The notes under the pieces: model-generated | Databases searched by the model: none | What the model was told of the DNA's origin: nothing | Seen by the model: only the letters and a program-made list of their open reading frames with translations | Origin: Pseudomonadota bacterium | GTDB taxonomy: Bacteria; Pseudomonadota; Alphaproteobacteria; Rhizobiales; Xanthobacteraceae | Direction: 5' to 3' | NCBI GenBank assembly: GCA_023404675.1 | Contig: JAEYAW010000003.1 | Coordinates: 98,145 to 162,144, forward strand | Length of the DNA stretch: 64,000 bases | Part shown: positions 36,776 through 47,469 of the stretch, one piece after another | Layout of the letters: each line of letters begins with the position of its first letter | Numbering within the stretch: the first letter of the stretch is position 1 | Made by a program: the position numbers and the translations under genes

Positions 36776-38320
36776 ATGGACAGGTTTTTGGCGTGGATTT
36801 GCGGTGCGGCCACCGGATGGCCGGGCTGGCGCCCCGCCGTCGTCTTCATTGGTGCGCATGCGCTGCTCTGGACCGCGGTCCTGACCCTGATGAAGGCCGG
36901 CCAGGATATCCACTACGACACTGCCGAAGCGTTTGCCTGGGGCCAGCAGTTTCTGCTCGGATACGGCAAGCATCCCCCGCTCAGCGGCTGGATCGCCGGG
37001 CTCTGGTTCCGGATCTTCCCAACCACCGATGCGGCGGCGTATGGGCTCGCGATGGCCACGCTGGCAGTCGGGCTCGCCGCGACATGGGCGATCGCGCGCA
37101 GGGTCGTGGATTCGCGCCGCGCTTTCGTGGCGACCGTCGCGCTGGCGATGTACCCGATCTTCAATTTCAAGGGCTACAAGTACAACGCCGACCTGCTGCA
37201 ACTGGCGACACTGCCGCTGATCGTTCTCGCCTACCTCCATGCCTTCGAGCGTCGCTCCGTGCGCGCGGGCATCTGGCTGGGGCTGGCGGGAGCAGCGGGT
37301 CTGATGACGAAATACTGGGCCGTGACCACCATCGGCGCGGTGGGGCTCGCCGCCCTGATTCATCCGCAGCGCATGGCGTTCCTGCGCTCGCCCGCGCCAT
37401 GGGTGGCGCTGACCGTGCTGGCGCTGGCGATGCTGCCCCACGTCGTCTGGCTGGCGCAGGTGCATTTCCTGCCCTTCACCTATGCGGGCGATGTCTACAA
37501 GCTGCCGGCGTGGAGCGCCAATCCCAGGCCGGTGCTCGACTATCTTGGCCATCACCTCGGGCTGCTGGCCCCGGTGATCGTTGTGACGGTGCTCATGCTC
37601 GGCCTGCAGCGGCCGAGCCTGCACGGCCGGCTGCGCTGGGCGGCTTTTCCCGCCTCAAGCCATGTCGTTCAGCCGGGACCCGCGCTGAATGTCTGGCTGG
37701 TCCAGGCGATTATCGCGCTCGGACCACCGCTCGCGGCCTGGGCGCTGGCGATCTACCTGAAGTCGGACTGGGGCATCCCCCTGTTCTTCCTCATGCCGCT
37801 GGCGCTGATCGCGCTTCCTCTGCTCGGCGTGAAGCGGATCGCGATGGCCTGGATGCTCTGCCTGTGGCTTCTGGTCTCGCTTGGCGCGTTGGCGGCCTCG
37901 CCGTGGCTCGCAGTCAAGTTCGGGCATGGCGGGCGCGTGCTGCATGGCACAGGACCGCGGTCCGAAATGGCCCTGACCATCACCGAGGCCTGGCACAAGC
38001 GTTTCGCCCGGCCGCTGAGCGTTGTTGTCGGCATTACCGATGTATCCGCGCCGCTGGCGTTTTACAGTCCGGACCATCCGGTGCCGTTCGTGCCGGGCGA
38101 GCCGTGGTCAGAACTGCTGACGTCGCTCGATGCCGCGAAGCGAATCGGGTTTGTCGGAATCTGCGACCGTGACGACTGGCGATTCGAAACGTGCACGGCC
38201 TGGATGGCCCAGCATGCGTCCGGCGCGGAGCAGATGGTACTGAGCCGGCAGCGCTACCTGATGAACGGCGATGTCGAGCACCTGCAATGGCACGTCTATA
38301 TCGTTGCACCGGCGAACTGA
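36776..38320 (+). CDS. GT39/ArnT-like membrane glycosyltransferase
   Basis: A 514-residue protein with about eleven hydrophobic helices and the layout of GT39/PMT_2 glycosyltransferases, which move a sugar from a polyprenyl-phosphate donor to a lipid or protein at the periplasmic face. The first loop has the acidic DIHYDTAEAFAWGQQFLLGYGKHPPLSGW pattern split by family members into D-D/E and YG-HPPL, and it is the most conserved part. ATG 36776 follows CCGGAG six bases upstream; the frame also opens at 36719, which would add 19 residues (MEAVAERAGRGK...). The acceptor is unknown. Gene is alone, convergent with ptsH. Confidence 0.85.
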   Translation: MDRFLAWICGAATGWPGWRPAVVFIGAHALLWTAVLTLMKAGQDIHYDTAEAFAWGQQFLLGYGKHPPLSGWIAGLWFRIFPTTDAAAYGLAMATLAVGLAATWAIARRVVDSRRAFVATVALAMYPIFNFKGYKYNADLLQLATLPLIVLAYLHAFERRSVRAGIWLGLAGAAGLMTKYWAVTTIGAVGLAALIHPQRMAFLRSPAPWVALTVLALAMLPHVVWLAQVHFLPFTYAGDVYKLPAWSANPRPVLDYLGHHLGLLAPVIVVTVLMLGLQRPSLHGRLRWAAFPASSHVVQPGPALNVWLVQAIIALGPPLAAWALAIYLKSDWGIPLFFLMPLALIALPLLGVKRIAMAWMLCLWLLVSLGALAASPWLAVKFGHGGRVLHGTGPRSEMALTITEAWHKRFARPLSVVVGITDVSAPLAFYSPDHPVPFVPGEPWSELLTSLDAAKRIGFVGICDRDDWRFETCTAWMAQHASGAEQMVLSRQRYLMNGDVEHLQWHVYIVAPAN

Positions 38321-38332
38321 CGTCGGTGCGCG

Positions 38333-38656
38333 CTATTCCTCGCCGAACTTGCTCTCGACCAGCTCGGCGATGGCGGCGATGGCGGCGCTGGCGTCGGGGC
38401 CGGTGGCGCTGATCGTGATGGTCGTGCCCGGGCCGGCCGAGAGCATCATCAGGCCCATGATCGAGGTGCCGCCGACGGTTTCGTCGTTGCGGGTGACCTT
38501 CACGTCCGCCTCGAACCGTTCGACCGTCTGGACGAACTTCGCCGACGCGCGGGCATGGAGGCCGCGCTTGTTGACGATCGTGAGTTCGCGAATTTCGGCA
38601 TCGGGACGGGACGTCCCAAGCCCGTCCGGGCCGTGGTCGTCCGGCATGTCGGTCAT
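38333..38656 (-). CDS. ptsH: HPr phosphocarrier protein (PTS-Ntr)
   Basis: A 107-residue HPr. The phospho-acceptor His34 lies in NKRGLHARASAKFV and the regulatory serine of HPr, the target of HprK, is Ser65 in GGTSIMGLMML. The N-terminal extension of about 20 residues (MTDMPDDHGPDGLGTSRP) is longer than in E. coli. No sugar permease genes are near, so it serves the regulatory PTS. It overlaps the stop of the EIIA gene by four bases and is probably in the same operon with it. Confidence 0.95.
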   Translation of the reverse strand: MTDMPDDHGPDGLGTSRPDAEIRELTIVNKRGLHARASAKFVQTVERFEADVKVTRNDETVGGTSIMGLMMLSAGPGTTITISATGPDASAAIAAIAELVESKFGEE

Positions 38657-39054
38657 TTCCCGGCGAGGACGCGGCTGGCGATGGTGACGTATTTGCGCCC
38701 CGCTTCCTGCGCGGCGGCGATCGCCTCGGGAAGCGGCCGCTCCTCGCGAACCTTGGCGAGCTTCACCAGCATCGGAAGGTTGATGCCGGCCAGAACCTCG
38801 ACCTTGGGCCGGCTCATGCAGGAGATCGCAAGGTTCGACGGCGTGCCGCCGAACATGTCGGTGAGGATGGCGACGCCGTCGCCGCTGTCGACGCGATTGA
38901 CGGCTTCGATGATGTCGCTGCGACAGAGGTCCGCGTCATCTTCCGCGCCGATCGTGATCGATTCGATTTGTTTTTGTGGACCCATCACATGTTCGAGCGC
39001 CGCCCGGAATTCGTCGGCAAGGCGCCCATGGGTCACGAGTACGAGACCAATCAT
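38653..39054 (-). CDS. PTS EIIA component, mannose/fructose subfamily
   Basis: A 133-residue EIIA-Man-like protein: MIGLVLVTHGRLADEFRAALE holds active His9, followed by the conserved AILTDMFGGTPSNLAISCM and VEVLAGINLPML. It takes phosphate from HPr but there is no EIIB/EIIC in the window, so its task is regulatory. In Rhizobiales such EIIA proteins connect to HprK, ChvG or other control systems. I start at ATG 39054; an upstream frame to 39105 lacks conservation. Overlaps ptsH by four bases. Confidence 0.93.
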   Translation of the reverse strand: MIGLVLVTHGRLADEFRAALEHVMGPQKQIESITIGAEDDADLCRSDIIEAVNRVDSGDGVAILTDMFGGTPSNLAISCMSRPKVEVLAGINLPMLVKLAKVREERPLPEAIAAAQEAGRKYVTIASRVLAGK

Positions 39055-39257
39055 TTTAGACTCCTCGCGGGCGCTTTCTGAGTGCGCCGCACGAACGGGC
39101 CACACATCCTGATGATCCGGAAGCCCTCTTCAAGGGAGACCGGCGGCGGCGCTAGCGCATTTAGTGGTTTCATAGGTTGTCGCACAGTTCCGTGGGCCGC
39201 GCCGGCAGAGGATCGTGGCGATTGTTGGCCATATATGGTTAGCAGTTTCTGACGCAA

Positions 39258-39734
39258 TCAGCCAAGAGCGTGATGCAATGCCACAGGCCCCTGTGTCGTG
39301 AGCAGGGCCGCCAGAACCAGCGGGAGCGCGGGAAAGCCGGATGCAACCGGAACGCGTGGAGCCGAAATCCCGTCGATCTCGGCTCTCAGGGTGGCAGGGT
39401 CGGGAAGACGGGTGCCGTCATCCGTCGCCAGATCGACGATCAGGCCGAGCTCGGCCTCATTCTCGACGGCTGCGTAGCGGCGAATGCCAAGGCCGCGAAT
39501 CTCAAGCAGTCCCAGAAGGTTAGGAGCCCCCCGGACGAACAGCCGGCCGTCCGCCCGCGCGAGCAGGACGCGATCGTCCCCGATCAGCCGGGTTGCGGGA
39601 ATCTGGCCCGCGAGCCCGGCCAGAATGAGATCGAAGGCGAGTCGCGATTTGCCCGCGCCGGACGGCCCCCGGATCAGCACCGCGCGTCCGCCGACGCTCA
39701 CGGCCGAAGCGTGGATGCTCGCGGCCACGCTCAT
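39258..39734 (-). CDS. hprK: Short HPr kinase/phosphorylase HprK
   Basis: A 158-residue version of HPr kinase/phosphorylase, about half the length of the Bacillus enzyme: the N-terminal domain is missing, as is usual in alphaproteobacteria. The P-loop GPSGAGKS is at residues 23-30, GDDRV near 53 matches the catalytic Asp region, and LEIRGLGI is the HprK signature. It phosphorylates or dephosphorylates the serine of HPr. Its ATG overlaps the chvG stop (ATGA), linking it to the ChvGI operon. A 203-base gap separates it from EIIA downstream. Confidence 0.93.
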   Translation of the reverse strand: MSVAASIHASAVSVGGRAVLIRGPSGAGKSRLAFDLILAGLAGQIPATRLIGDDRVLLARADGRLFVRGAPNLLGLLEIRGLGIRRYAAVENEAELGLIVDLATDDGTRLPDPATLRAEIDGISAPRVPVASGFPALPLVLAALLTTQGPVALHHALG

Positions 39735-41611
39735 GTGGCGGGAAGCCGCACCACGAAGCGCGCGCCGGCAACGGGACGCTCGCCGTCCTCGTCCGGTGGC
39801 CCGAGCCGGTTTTCGGCCCAGATTCGCCCGCCATGGGCCTCGATGATCTGCTTGGAGATCGACAGGCCGAGGCCCGAATTCTGGCCGAAGCCCTGCTGCG
39901 GGCGGTCCGTGTAGAAGCGCTCGAAGACCTTTTCCAGCGCGTCGGGGCGGATGCCGGGTCCGTCGTCGTCGATGACGATTTCGACCAGCGGACGCCGGCG
40001 GCGGCAGGTGATGCGGACCTTGCCGCCCGGTTCGGAGAACGACTGCGCGTTGGAAACCAGATTGGCGATCACCTGCCCGAGCCGCGAATCGTGTCCGGGG
40101 ACGGAGAAGATGTCGTTGGCGGGGCCTTCGAAGCGGACTTCGACGCCGACCTTGCTGCCCTGCTTGGTCTCGTTGGAGACACTCGCCATCATGCCGAGCA
40201 GCGTGCGCAGATCGACCGGTGCGACGTCCTGGCGCTGCAGCTCGGCATCGAGGCGGCTGGCGTCGGAGATGTCTGAGATCAGCCGGTCGAGCCGGCGCAC
40301 GTCGTGCTCGATCACCGCGAGCAGGCGGCCGCGACTCTCGTTGTTGCGCGCGAGCGGCAGCGTTTCGACGGCGGAGCGCAGCGAGGTCAGCGGGTTCTTC
40401 AGTTCGTGCGACACATCAGCGGCGAACCGCTCGATGGCCTCCATGCGGTTGTAGAGCGCATCCGTCATCTCGCGCAGCGCGCCCGACAAATGGCCGATCT
40501 CGTCGCGCCGGCTGGTGAAGTCCGGAATCTCCACGCGCGACTTGATACGGCGGCGGACGTGTTCGGCGCTGTCTGCGAGCCGGCGCACCGGCCCGGCGAT
40601 GGTGCTCGCGAGCAGCAGCGACAGCACGATCATCACAAACGAGGAGACAGCGAACACCTTGAGGATCGCGAGGCGCTCGGCCGTCACCATATCGTCGATG
40701 TCGTCGCCCTGTGTCGAGAGCATCAGCGCGCCATGCACCGCGCGGAAGCGCTGCACCGGCACGGCGACGGAGACGATCACCTCGCCGCGATCATTGATGC
40801 GCACCATGCTGCTCTTGATACCGGCCAGCGCGTGGGTCACCTCGCGATAGCCCTTGCCGTTCTCCGGCCCCAGTTCCTTGTAGGCGGGCAGGTCGCCGCG
40901 ATTCAGCCAGGTCTTGGTGGCGATGGCCATTTTTTCGAGGAGGCCCGGCTTTTCGGTCTCGGGTGGCGGCAGGTCGAAACGCAGCACGTCGCCGCGGCCA
41001 TACAGGCTGCGGCTGTCGAGAATCAGCGCGCCATAGGGATCGTAGATGCGGGCACGCGTGTTGGTCGGCGAGATCAGCCGGCGCAGCACCGGCGCGACGC
41101 GCTCCGGATTGATTGGAAATTCGATGCCGCCGAATTCGTCCGGCGCGCCGAATGTCTCGCCCGGTTTCAGTTCGAGCAGGCGGTCCGGATCGATGGTGAT
41201 GGTGTTGGTTTCGACGGTGGCGGAAGCCGCGATCGCGCCCGCGATGATTTCCGCCTGAACCAGCAGGCTTTGCGCGCGGGCATCGATCAGGCCCGCGCGG
41301 AATTGCGACAGGTAAAGGATGCTGGTGACCAGCGCGATCAGGCCGGCGAGGTTGAGCGAGACGATGCGCCGGGTGAGGCTGGAGAAGCTGAGCGCGAAGA
41401 TGTACTGGCCGGCGCTGCGCAGCCATCCCAGCGGCCGCCGCCAGCCGCCGCGCGATGTGGGTGTTTCCACAGCCTCGCCATCGTCGCGGACCTGCTCGCC
41501 GTCCGAGGGGACGACATGCGCGGCATCGCCGCGACCGGAAGCGTCCGGCGGCGCATCGCGCCCGGCGCTTCCGTTATTGTCGGTGCGGTCGGTTATCGGT
41601 CGGTCCAGCAA
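39731..41611 (-). CDS. chvG: Sensor histidine kinase ChvG
   Basis: A 626-residue membrane kinase of the ChvG/ExoS type, which senses acid and envelope stress in Rhizobiales and phosphorylates ChvI. Two membrane helices (LNLAGLIALVTSILYLSQF and FAVSSFVMIVLSLLLAS) flank a periplasmic sensor of about 200 residues. HAMP follows, then HisKA with His402 in FAADVSHELKNPLTSLRSAVE and a HATPase domain (NLVSNAQSF, DDGPGI, GFGQNSGLGLSISKQI). The apparent start is a TTG (MLDRPITDRTDN by the track of frame), with poor ribosome site; a start further in is possible. An acidic, low-complexity N-terminus of about 65 residues precedes the first helix. Confidence 0.93.
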   Translation of the reverse strand: MLDRPITDRTDNNGSAGRDAPPDASGRGDAAHVVPSDGEQVRDDGEAVETPTSRGGWRRPLGWLRSAGQYIFALSFSSLTRRIVSLNLAGLIALVTSILYLSQFRAGLIDARAQSLLVQAEIIAGAIAASATVETNTITIDPDRLLELKPGETFGAPDEFGGIEFPINPERVAPVLRRLISPTNTRARIYDPYGALILDSRSLYGRGDVLRFDLPPPETEKPGLLEKMAIATKTWLNRGDLPAYKELGPENGKGYREVTHALAGIKSSMVRINDRGEVIVSVAVPVQRFRAVHGALMLSTQGDDIDDMVTAERLAILKVFAVSSFVMIVLSLLLASTIAGPVRRLADSAEHVRRRIKSRVEIPDFTSRRDEIGHLSGALREMTDALYNRMEAIERFAADVSHELKNPLTSLRSAVETLPLARNNESRGRLLAVIEHDVRRLDRLISDISDASRLDAELQRQDVAPVDLRTLLGMMASVSNETKQGSKVGVEVRFEGPANDIFSVPGHDSRLGQVIANLVSNAQSFSEPGGKVRITCRRRRPLVEIVIDDDGPGIRPDALEKVFERFYTDRPQQGFGQNSGLGLSISKQIIEAHGGRIWAENRLGPPDEDGERPVAGARFVVRLPAT

Positions 41612-41686
41612 GAGCCAACACTGTCCGGTTGTTTCCGATGCAGTCCTGTGCCGGCGCGCGTTGCGGCTGGATCAACCGCGCCGCGC

Positions 41687-42391
41687 CTAGACTTCCTTGA
41701 AGCGGTAGCCGACACCATACAGCGTCTCGATCATCTCGAAGTCGTCATCGACCGCCTTGAACTTCTTGCGCAGGCGCTTGATGTGGCTGTCGATGGTGCG
41801 GTCGTCCACATAGACCTGATCGTCATAGGCCGCGTCCATCAGGGCGTTGCGGCTCTTGACGACGCCGGGCCGGGTGGCGAGTGCCTGCAGGATCAGAAAC
41901 TCGGTGACGGTGAGCGTCACCGGCTCGTTCTTCCAGGTGCAGGTGTGGCGCTCCGGATCCATCCGCAGCGGGCCGCGATCCAGCGCCTTGGCCGCGTCGT
42001 TCTCCTTCGGGGCGGCGGTCGGATCCTTCGGCGCCGAACGCCGCAGCACCGCCTTCACCCGCTCGACCAGCAGACGCTGCGAAAACGGCTTCCGGATGAA
42101 GTCGTCGGCGCCCATCTTGAGGCCGAACAACTCGTCGATCTCCTCGTCCTTGGAGGTGAGGAAGATCACCGGCAGATCGGATTTCTGACGAAGCCGGCGC
42201 AGCGTCTCCATCCCGTCCATGCGAGGCATCTTGATGTCGAGAATCGCAAGGTCTGGCGAAGACGTGCGAAAGCCATCAAGGGCGGATGCCCCATCCGTGT
42301 AGGTCTGGATCCGGTAGCCTTCGGCTTCCAGCGCGATTGAAACGGATGTCAGGATGTTGCGGTCATCATCGACCAGGGCAATAGTTGGCAT
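41687..42391 (-). CDS. chvI: Response regulator ChvI
   Basis: A 234-residue OmpR-type regulator that partners ChvG. The receiver has acidic residues Asp8-Asp10, phospho-acceptor Asp52 (LAILDIKMPRMDG), Thr in FLTSKDEEID and Lys in DDFIRKPFSQ. The winged-helix domain has VTLTVTEFLILQALATRPGVVKS and the recognition helix region YVDDRTIDSHIKRLRKKF. MPTIALVDDDRNILTSVSIALEAEG at the start is nearly diagnostic of ChvI. AGAGG lies four bases before ATG. The chvI-chvG-hprK order and nearby pckA are as in related genera. Confidence 0.96.
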   Translation of the reverse strand: MPTIALVDDDRNILTSVSIALEAEGYRIQTYTDGASALDGFRTSSPDLAILDIKMPRMDGMETLRRLRQKSDLPVIFLTSKDEEIDELFGLKMGADDFIRKPFSQRLLVERVKAVLRRSAPKDPTAAPKENDAAKALDRGPLRMDPERHTCTWKNEPVTLTVTEFLILQALATRPGVVKSRNALMDAAYDDQVYVDDRTIDSHIKRLRKKFKAVDDDFEMIETLYGVGYRFKEV

Positions 42392-42606
42392 GGACCTCTT
42401 TCCGGACGGAGTGGCTTCGCGGCATCGTGCTTATTGCCGCCTGTAGGGCCGTCAAACGCCGTCTACGAGCAATGCAAGCTGGGCTGAAGTGTGACCAAGT
42501 TCCGAACGGCCTCTGGGCGTCCAATGATTCCAGCCTGTGAGCCAGTCTCTTATATCCTGCGCCGGGTGCCAGAAAAACCCCCGAAATCAATTGATATGAT
42601 CAGCAT

Positions 42607-43335
42607 ATGATATCGCAGAGCCCGGAAAGTTCCACCCGGATCGCGGCCTCGCTGCTGCGGCGGGCGCTTCACGGGGCGCTGGCGACGCTCGCCGCCGGCT
42701 CCGGCGCGCCCTACTGCTCGCTGGTCAACGTGGCGACGCTCCCGGACGGGACGCCGGTGATTCTGATCTCGGGCCTCGCCCTGCATACCCGGAACATCGC
42801 GGCGGATCCGCGGGTGTCGCTGCTGCTCGACGAGCCGACCGCCGGCGACCCGCTGGAGGCCGCCCGGATCATGGTCGGCGGGGTGGCCGAACGGCTCGGC
42901 GGGGATCTTCTGGCGCTGGCCCGCCGTCGCTACCTCGCTCGCCATCCGGCGGCGGAACTCTTTGTGGATTTTAAGGATTTCGGCTTTTTCAACCTCTCGG
43001 TCGAGACCGTTCACCTGGTCGCCGGGTTCGGTCGGATCGTCGATCTCACGGGCGCGGACGTGCTCGGCGACCTCGCGGATGCCGGGGCGCTGATCGCGGC
43101 GGAACCCGACATCGTCGCGCACATGAATGCCGATCACCGCGACACCATGCGCCTCTACGCCACCCGTCTGCTGGGGGCGCAGGACGCGGACTGGACATGC
43201 ACGGGGTGCGATCCGGATGGTCTCGATATGCGCGCCGGAATGGCGACGCTGCGCCTGACCTTCCCCGAGCGGGTCACCAGCCCCGGCGGGTTGCGCGCGA
43301 TCCTGAAACAGCTTGCTGCGGCAGCGCGAAGCTGA
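42607..43335 (+). CDS. HugZ-like FMN/heme-binding split-barrel protein with DUF2470
   Basis: A 242-residue protein with an N-terminal pyridoxamine-phosphate-oxidase-like split barrel (about residues 15-150; CSLVNVATLPDGTPVILISGLALHT) and a C-terminal DUF2470 domain (about 160-240) with HMNADHRDTMRLYATRLLG. This pairing is the HugZ/HutZ heme-utilisation group and related flavin proteins. No heme transport genes are nearby, so its actual role cannot be fixed. ATG 42607 lies within the near-palindromic GATATGATCAGCATATGATATC. Confidence 0.85.
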   Translation: MISQSPESSTRIAASLLRRALHGALATLAAGSGAPYCSLVNVATLPDGTPVILISGLALHTRNIAADPRVSLLLDEPTAGDPLEAARIMVGGVAERLGGDLLALARRRYLARHPAAELFVDFKDFGFFNLSVETVHLVAGFGRIVDLTGADVLGDLADAGALIAAEPDIVAHMNADHRDTMRLYATRLLGAQDADWTCTGCDPDGLDMRAGMATLRLTFPERVTSPGGLRAILKQLAAAARS

Positions 43336-43402
43336 TGCATAAAACCTCGATGTTGCATCGCACATACTCTTAATTGATGTCTGAACCATCGAAGGACATG
43401 CG

Positions 43403-43456
43403 ATGCGTGGGGCCGTGGTGATGGATCGTCTTGGCAAGCCGGACGTTCCCAACTAA
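43403..43456 (+). pseudogene. Possible 17-codon remnant of an alcohol dehydrogenase-like gene
   Basis: A short frame MRGAVVMDRLGKPDVPN with AAGGA six bases before its ATG resembles the first residues of zinc-type alcohol dehydrogenase/quinone reductase proteins, then stops at TAA. The sequence after the stop has no continuation in any frame that I can recognise. It may be the stump of a deleted gene or a leader peptide; 17 residues are too few to decide. Confidence 0.25.
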
Positions 43457-43562
43457 GACGTGCCGACCGACGTCAAGGTGTCATACTCTGAGCCAGCAAC
43501 CGCGTCGCCGCGTTGATTGGCAGTCGCGCGACAGAAACGCGGATTCCAAGGAGGATCATTCC

Positions 43563-45173
<1,611 letters not shown>

Positions 45174-45196
45174 TCGCTCCTGTCGATAGTGAATGC

Positions 45197-45226
45197 AAAA
45201 GGGCGGCCGGTCTGGCCGCCCTTTTT
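45197..45226 (+). terminator. Rho-independent terminator after pckA
   Basis: A 12-pair stem AAAAGGGCGGCC (45197-45208) with GGCCGCCCTTTT (45214-45225), five-base loop GGTCT, and a T-rich tail TTTTTGTTT. It lies 23 bases after the pckA stop. The gene on the other strand ends at 45276 so the A-run on the left side may make it bidirectional. Confidence 0.9.
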
Positions 45227-45275
45227 GTTTGCCGCTGCTGTCTGGCCGACAGCGGCTCATCGGAGCCGGCGTGGC

Positions 45276-45692
45276 TCAGTGCATGCTGGTCTTGTCGTCC
45301 TGTGATCGAATCGCGGCGCGCGCGTTGCCGAGCCCGCCGGCGGGACAGGTGCTCAGCGCCTCGCCGAGACTTTCAAGCTGCGCGCGGGCGACCGAGAAGC
45401 GGACGCTGAAGCCGTCCGGCGTCGCAAGCGTCATGATCCCGGTGGTCGGATCCGACGAATGCTCCAGCGTCCACGATCCGAGCGGATAGGTGTAGCGCAG
45501 GCTGGCGTCCTGATACTGCACGCGCAGGGCTTGCTCCAGAAGGTGCGGCAGGGTCATCAGGAGCGCGCCGGCCTGCTGCATCGGCAAGGTCAGCGAGGCA
45601 GGCTGGCCTCCGGCATCGATGAAGCCGAGCGACAGGGTGCTGCCGTCGGCGGCGATGTCGCATGTTGTCAGTTCGCGGCTCTTGATGTTCAT
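45276..45692 (-). CDS. Conserved hypothetical protein, 138 residues
   Basis: A cytoplasmic protein of 138 residues without signal or membrane segment. It starts MNIKSRELTTCDIAADGSTLSLGFID and has a beta-rich pattern, then QQAGALLMTLPHLLEQALR as a helix. I do not recognise a family. Codon usage is like that of the neighbours and the start has a GGAAGGAAT site upstream, so I consider it a real gene. It converges with pckA and diverges from the aldehyde dehydrogenase. Confidence 0.7.
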   Translation of the reverse strand: MNIKSRELTTCDIAADGSTLSLGFIDAGGQPASLTLPMQQAGALLMTLPHLLEQALRVQYQDASLRYTYPLGSWTLEHSSDPTTGIMTLATPDGFSVRFSVARAQLESLGEALSTCPAGGLGNARAAIRSQDDKTSMH

Positions 45693-45906
45693 CCGGATTC
45701 CTTCCGCCTGCGTGGTGCCCTTGCGTCAGACTCTCGCGCATTTTTCGAGATATTCCAAAGAATATAGCGAATAATCGGCCAAAACAGGCATTTTGGCAAG
45801 CTGCGGCACGCTGTCGTCCGCCGCACCGTGTCCGAGATTGGTTCTAAGAATCGATCTAAGGGAAAGAATTCGCCGGTTGCGAAATCTCAGGTTGCTGCGG
45901 TGTGCT

Positions 45907-45934
45907 TTGACTTCCCTAGCGCGTAATATATCAT
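45907..45934 (+). promoter_or_regulatory. Probable sigma-70 promoter of the aldehyde dehydrogenase gene
   Basis: TTGACT (45907-45912) and TATCAT (45929-45934) are 16 bases apart. The element lies about 55 bases before ATG 45989 in an AT-richer part of the 296-base divergent spacer (45693-45988). The spacer shows no other gene. Confidence 0.55.
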
Positions 45935-45988
45935 TGGATATTGCGGTCAGGGCCGCAACATACCAAAATAATCTGGAGGAATGTCACA

Positions 45989-47392
45989 ATGAGCGCCTTC
46001 AACCTGCTGATCGGCGGTAAATCGGTGCCGGGCGATCTGGATATGCCTGTGATCAACCCGGCGACCGAGGAGGTGCTGGCACAGTGCCCGCGCGCCTCCA
46101 AGGCTCAACTGGACCAGGCCGTCGCGGCCGCTAAGGCCGCGTTCCCCGCATGGGCGGCCACCTCGCTCGACGAGCGCCGCAAGGTGATCGGAGCGATGGC
46201 CGATATCATCGAGGCCAATGCGGGCGACCTCGCGCGGCTGTTAACGAGCGAGCAAGGCAAGCCGCCGCAGGACGCAACCGGCGAGGTGCTGGGGATGGCG
46301 GGTTTCTTCCGCTACTTCACCTCTCTCGATCTGCCGATGAGGGTGATCGAGGATTCCGGCGAACGACGCGTCGAGGCGCATCGCAAGCCGCTCGGCGTGG
46401 TCGGCGCGATCGTTCCGTGGAATTACCCGCTGCTGATTCTCGGCTTCAAGCTGCCGCCCGCGCTTCTCGCCGGCAATACGCTTGTTGTGAAGCCCGCGCC
46501 CACGACGCCGCTCTCGACGCTGAAATTTGCTGAACTGGTCAAGGACGTGCTTCCTGCCGGCGTGCTCAACGTCATCGCCGATGCCAACGATCTCGGCGGC
46601 GAACTCACCCGCCATCCCGATGTGCGCAAGATCTCTTTCACGGGCTCGACCGCAACGGGGCAGAAGGTGATGGCCAGCGCGGCCGAAACGCTCAAGCGCA
46701 TCACGCTTGAACTCGGCGGCAACGACGCGGGTGTGGTGCTTGACGATGTGGATCCGAAGAAGGTGGCGCCTGGCATCTTCGAGGGGGCATTCCAGAACAG
46801 TGGGCAGGTCTGCCTCGCCATCAAGCGCCTTTATGTACACGAGAAAGTCTACGACGACCTCTGCAACGAACTGGCGGATCTCGCCAGAAGCGCCGTCGTT
46901 GATGATGGGCTGAAGCAGGGCACCAAGCTCGGGCCGCTGCAGAACAAGATGCAATACGAGAAGGTGAAGGGCTTCCTCGACGACGCGCGCAAGAACGGCA
47001 ACGTGATCGCGGGCGGCAACACGGTGGACCGGCCGGGTTACTTCATCGAGCCGACGATTGTTCGGGATATCAAGGAAGGCACGCGGCTGGTTGACGAGGA
47101 GCAGTTTGGTCCGGTGCTTCCGGTCATCAAGTATACCGAGGAAACAGATGTGATCCGGCGCGCCAACAATACCAGCTATGGGCTGGGCGCATCGGTCTGG
47201 TCGTCCGATCTCGATCGGGCGCACAAGGTGGCCAGCCAGATCGAGGCCGGCACCGTCTGGATCAACAAGCATCTCGACATGGCTCCGCACATCCCGTTCG
47301 GCGGCGCGAAGCAGTCCGGGCTTGGTGTGGAGTTTGCTGAGGAGGGGCTGGCGGAGTTTACCCAGCTTCAGATCATCAACGCGGCCCGCTGA
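45989..47392 (+). CDS. NAD(P)-dependent aldehyde dehydrogenase
   Basis: A 467-residue ALDH superfamily enzyme oxidising an aldehyde to its acid. Conserved blocks are VGAIVPWNYPLLILGFKLPPAL, SFTGSTATGQKVM, catalytic Glu in ITLELGGNDAGVVL, catalytic Cys in FQNSGQVCLAIKRLY and HIPFGGAKQSGLG. At the second block the common LELGGKxP is LELGGNDA, seen in some betaine-aldehyde or medium-chain ALDHs. The substrate is not assignable. ATG 45989 follows TGGAGGA. Confidence 0.9.
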   Translation: MSAFNLLIGGKSVPGDLDMPVINPATEEVLAQCPRASKAQLDQAVAAAKAAFPAWAATSLDERRKVIGAMADIIEANAGDLARLLTSEQGKPPQDATGEVLGMAGFFRYFTSLDLPMRVIEDSGERRVEAHRKPLGVVGAIVPWNYPLLILGFKLPPALLAGNTLVVKPAPTTPLSTLKFAELVKDVLPAGVLNVIADANDLGGELTRHPDVRKISFTGSTATGQKVMASAAETLKRITLELGGNDAGVVLDDVDPKKVAPGIFEGAFQNSGQVCLAIKRLYVHEKVYDDLCNELADLARSAVVDDGLKQGTKLGPLQNKMQYEKVKGFLDDARKNGNVIAGGNTVDRPGYFIEPTIVRDIKEGTRLVDEEQFGPVLPVIKYTEETDVIRRANNTSYGLGASVWSSDLDRAHKVASQIEAGTVWINKHLDMAPHIPFGGAKQSGLGVEFAEEGLAEFTQLQIINAAR

Positions 47393-47402
47393 CTATCGGC
47401 GG

Positions 47403-47434
47403 CCGGCGAGACCCGCTCGGGCGGGCCTCGCCGG
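47403..47434 (+). other. Strong hairpin after the aldehyde dehydrogenase gene
   Basis: CCGGCGAG-A-CCCGC pairs with GCGGG-C-CTCGCCGG (13 pairs, one mismatch) around the loop TCGG. There is no T tract after it. It lies 11 bases beyond the ALDH stop and 36 bases before the DUF2478 start, so it may act as an end-of-message structure or a Rho-linked terminator. Confidence 0.45.
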
Positions 47435-47469
47435 GGTCGGACTTGGCGGCCGCAATGAAGGGTAAAGCG

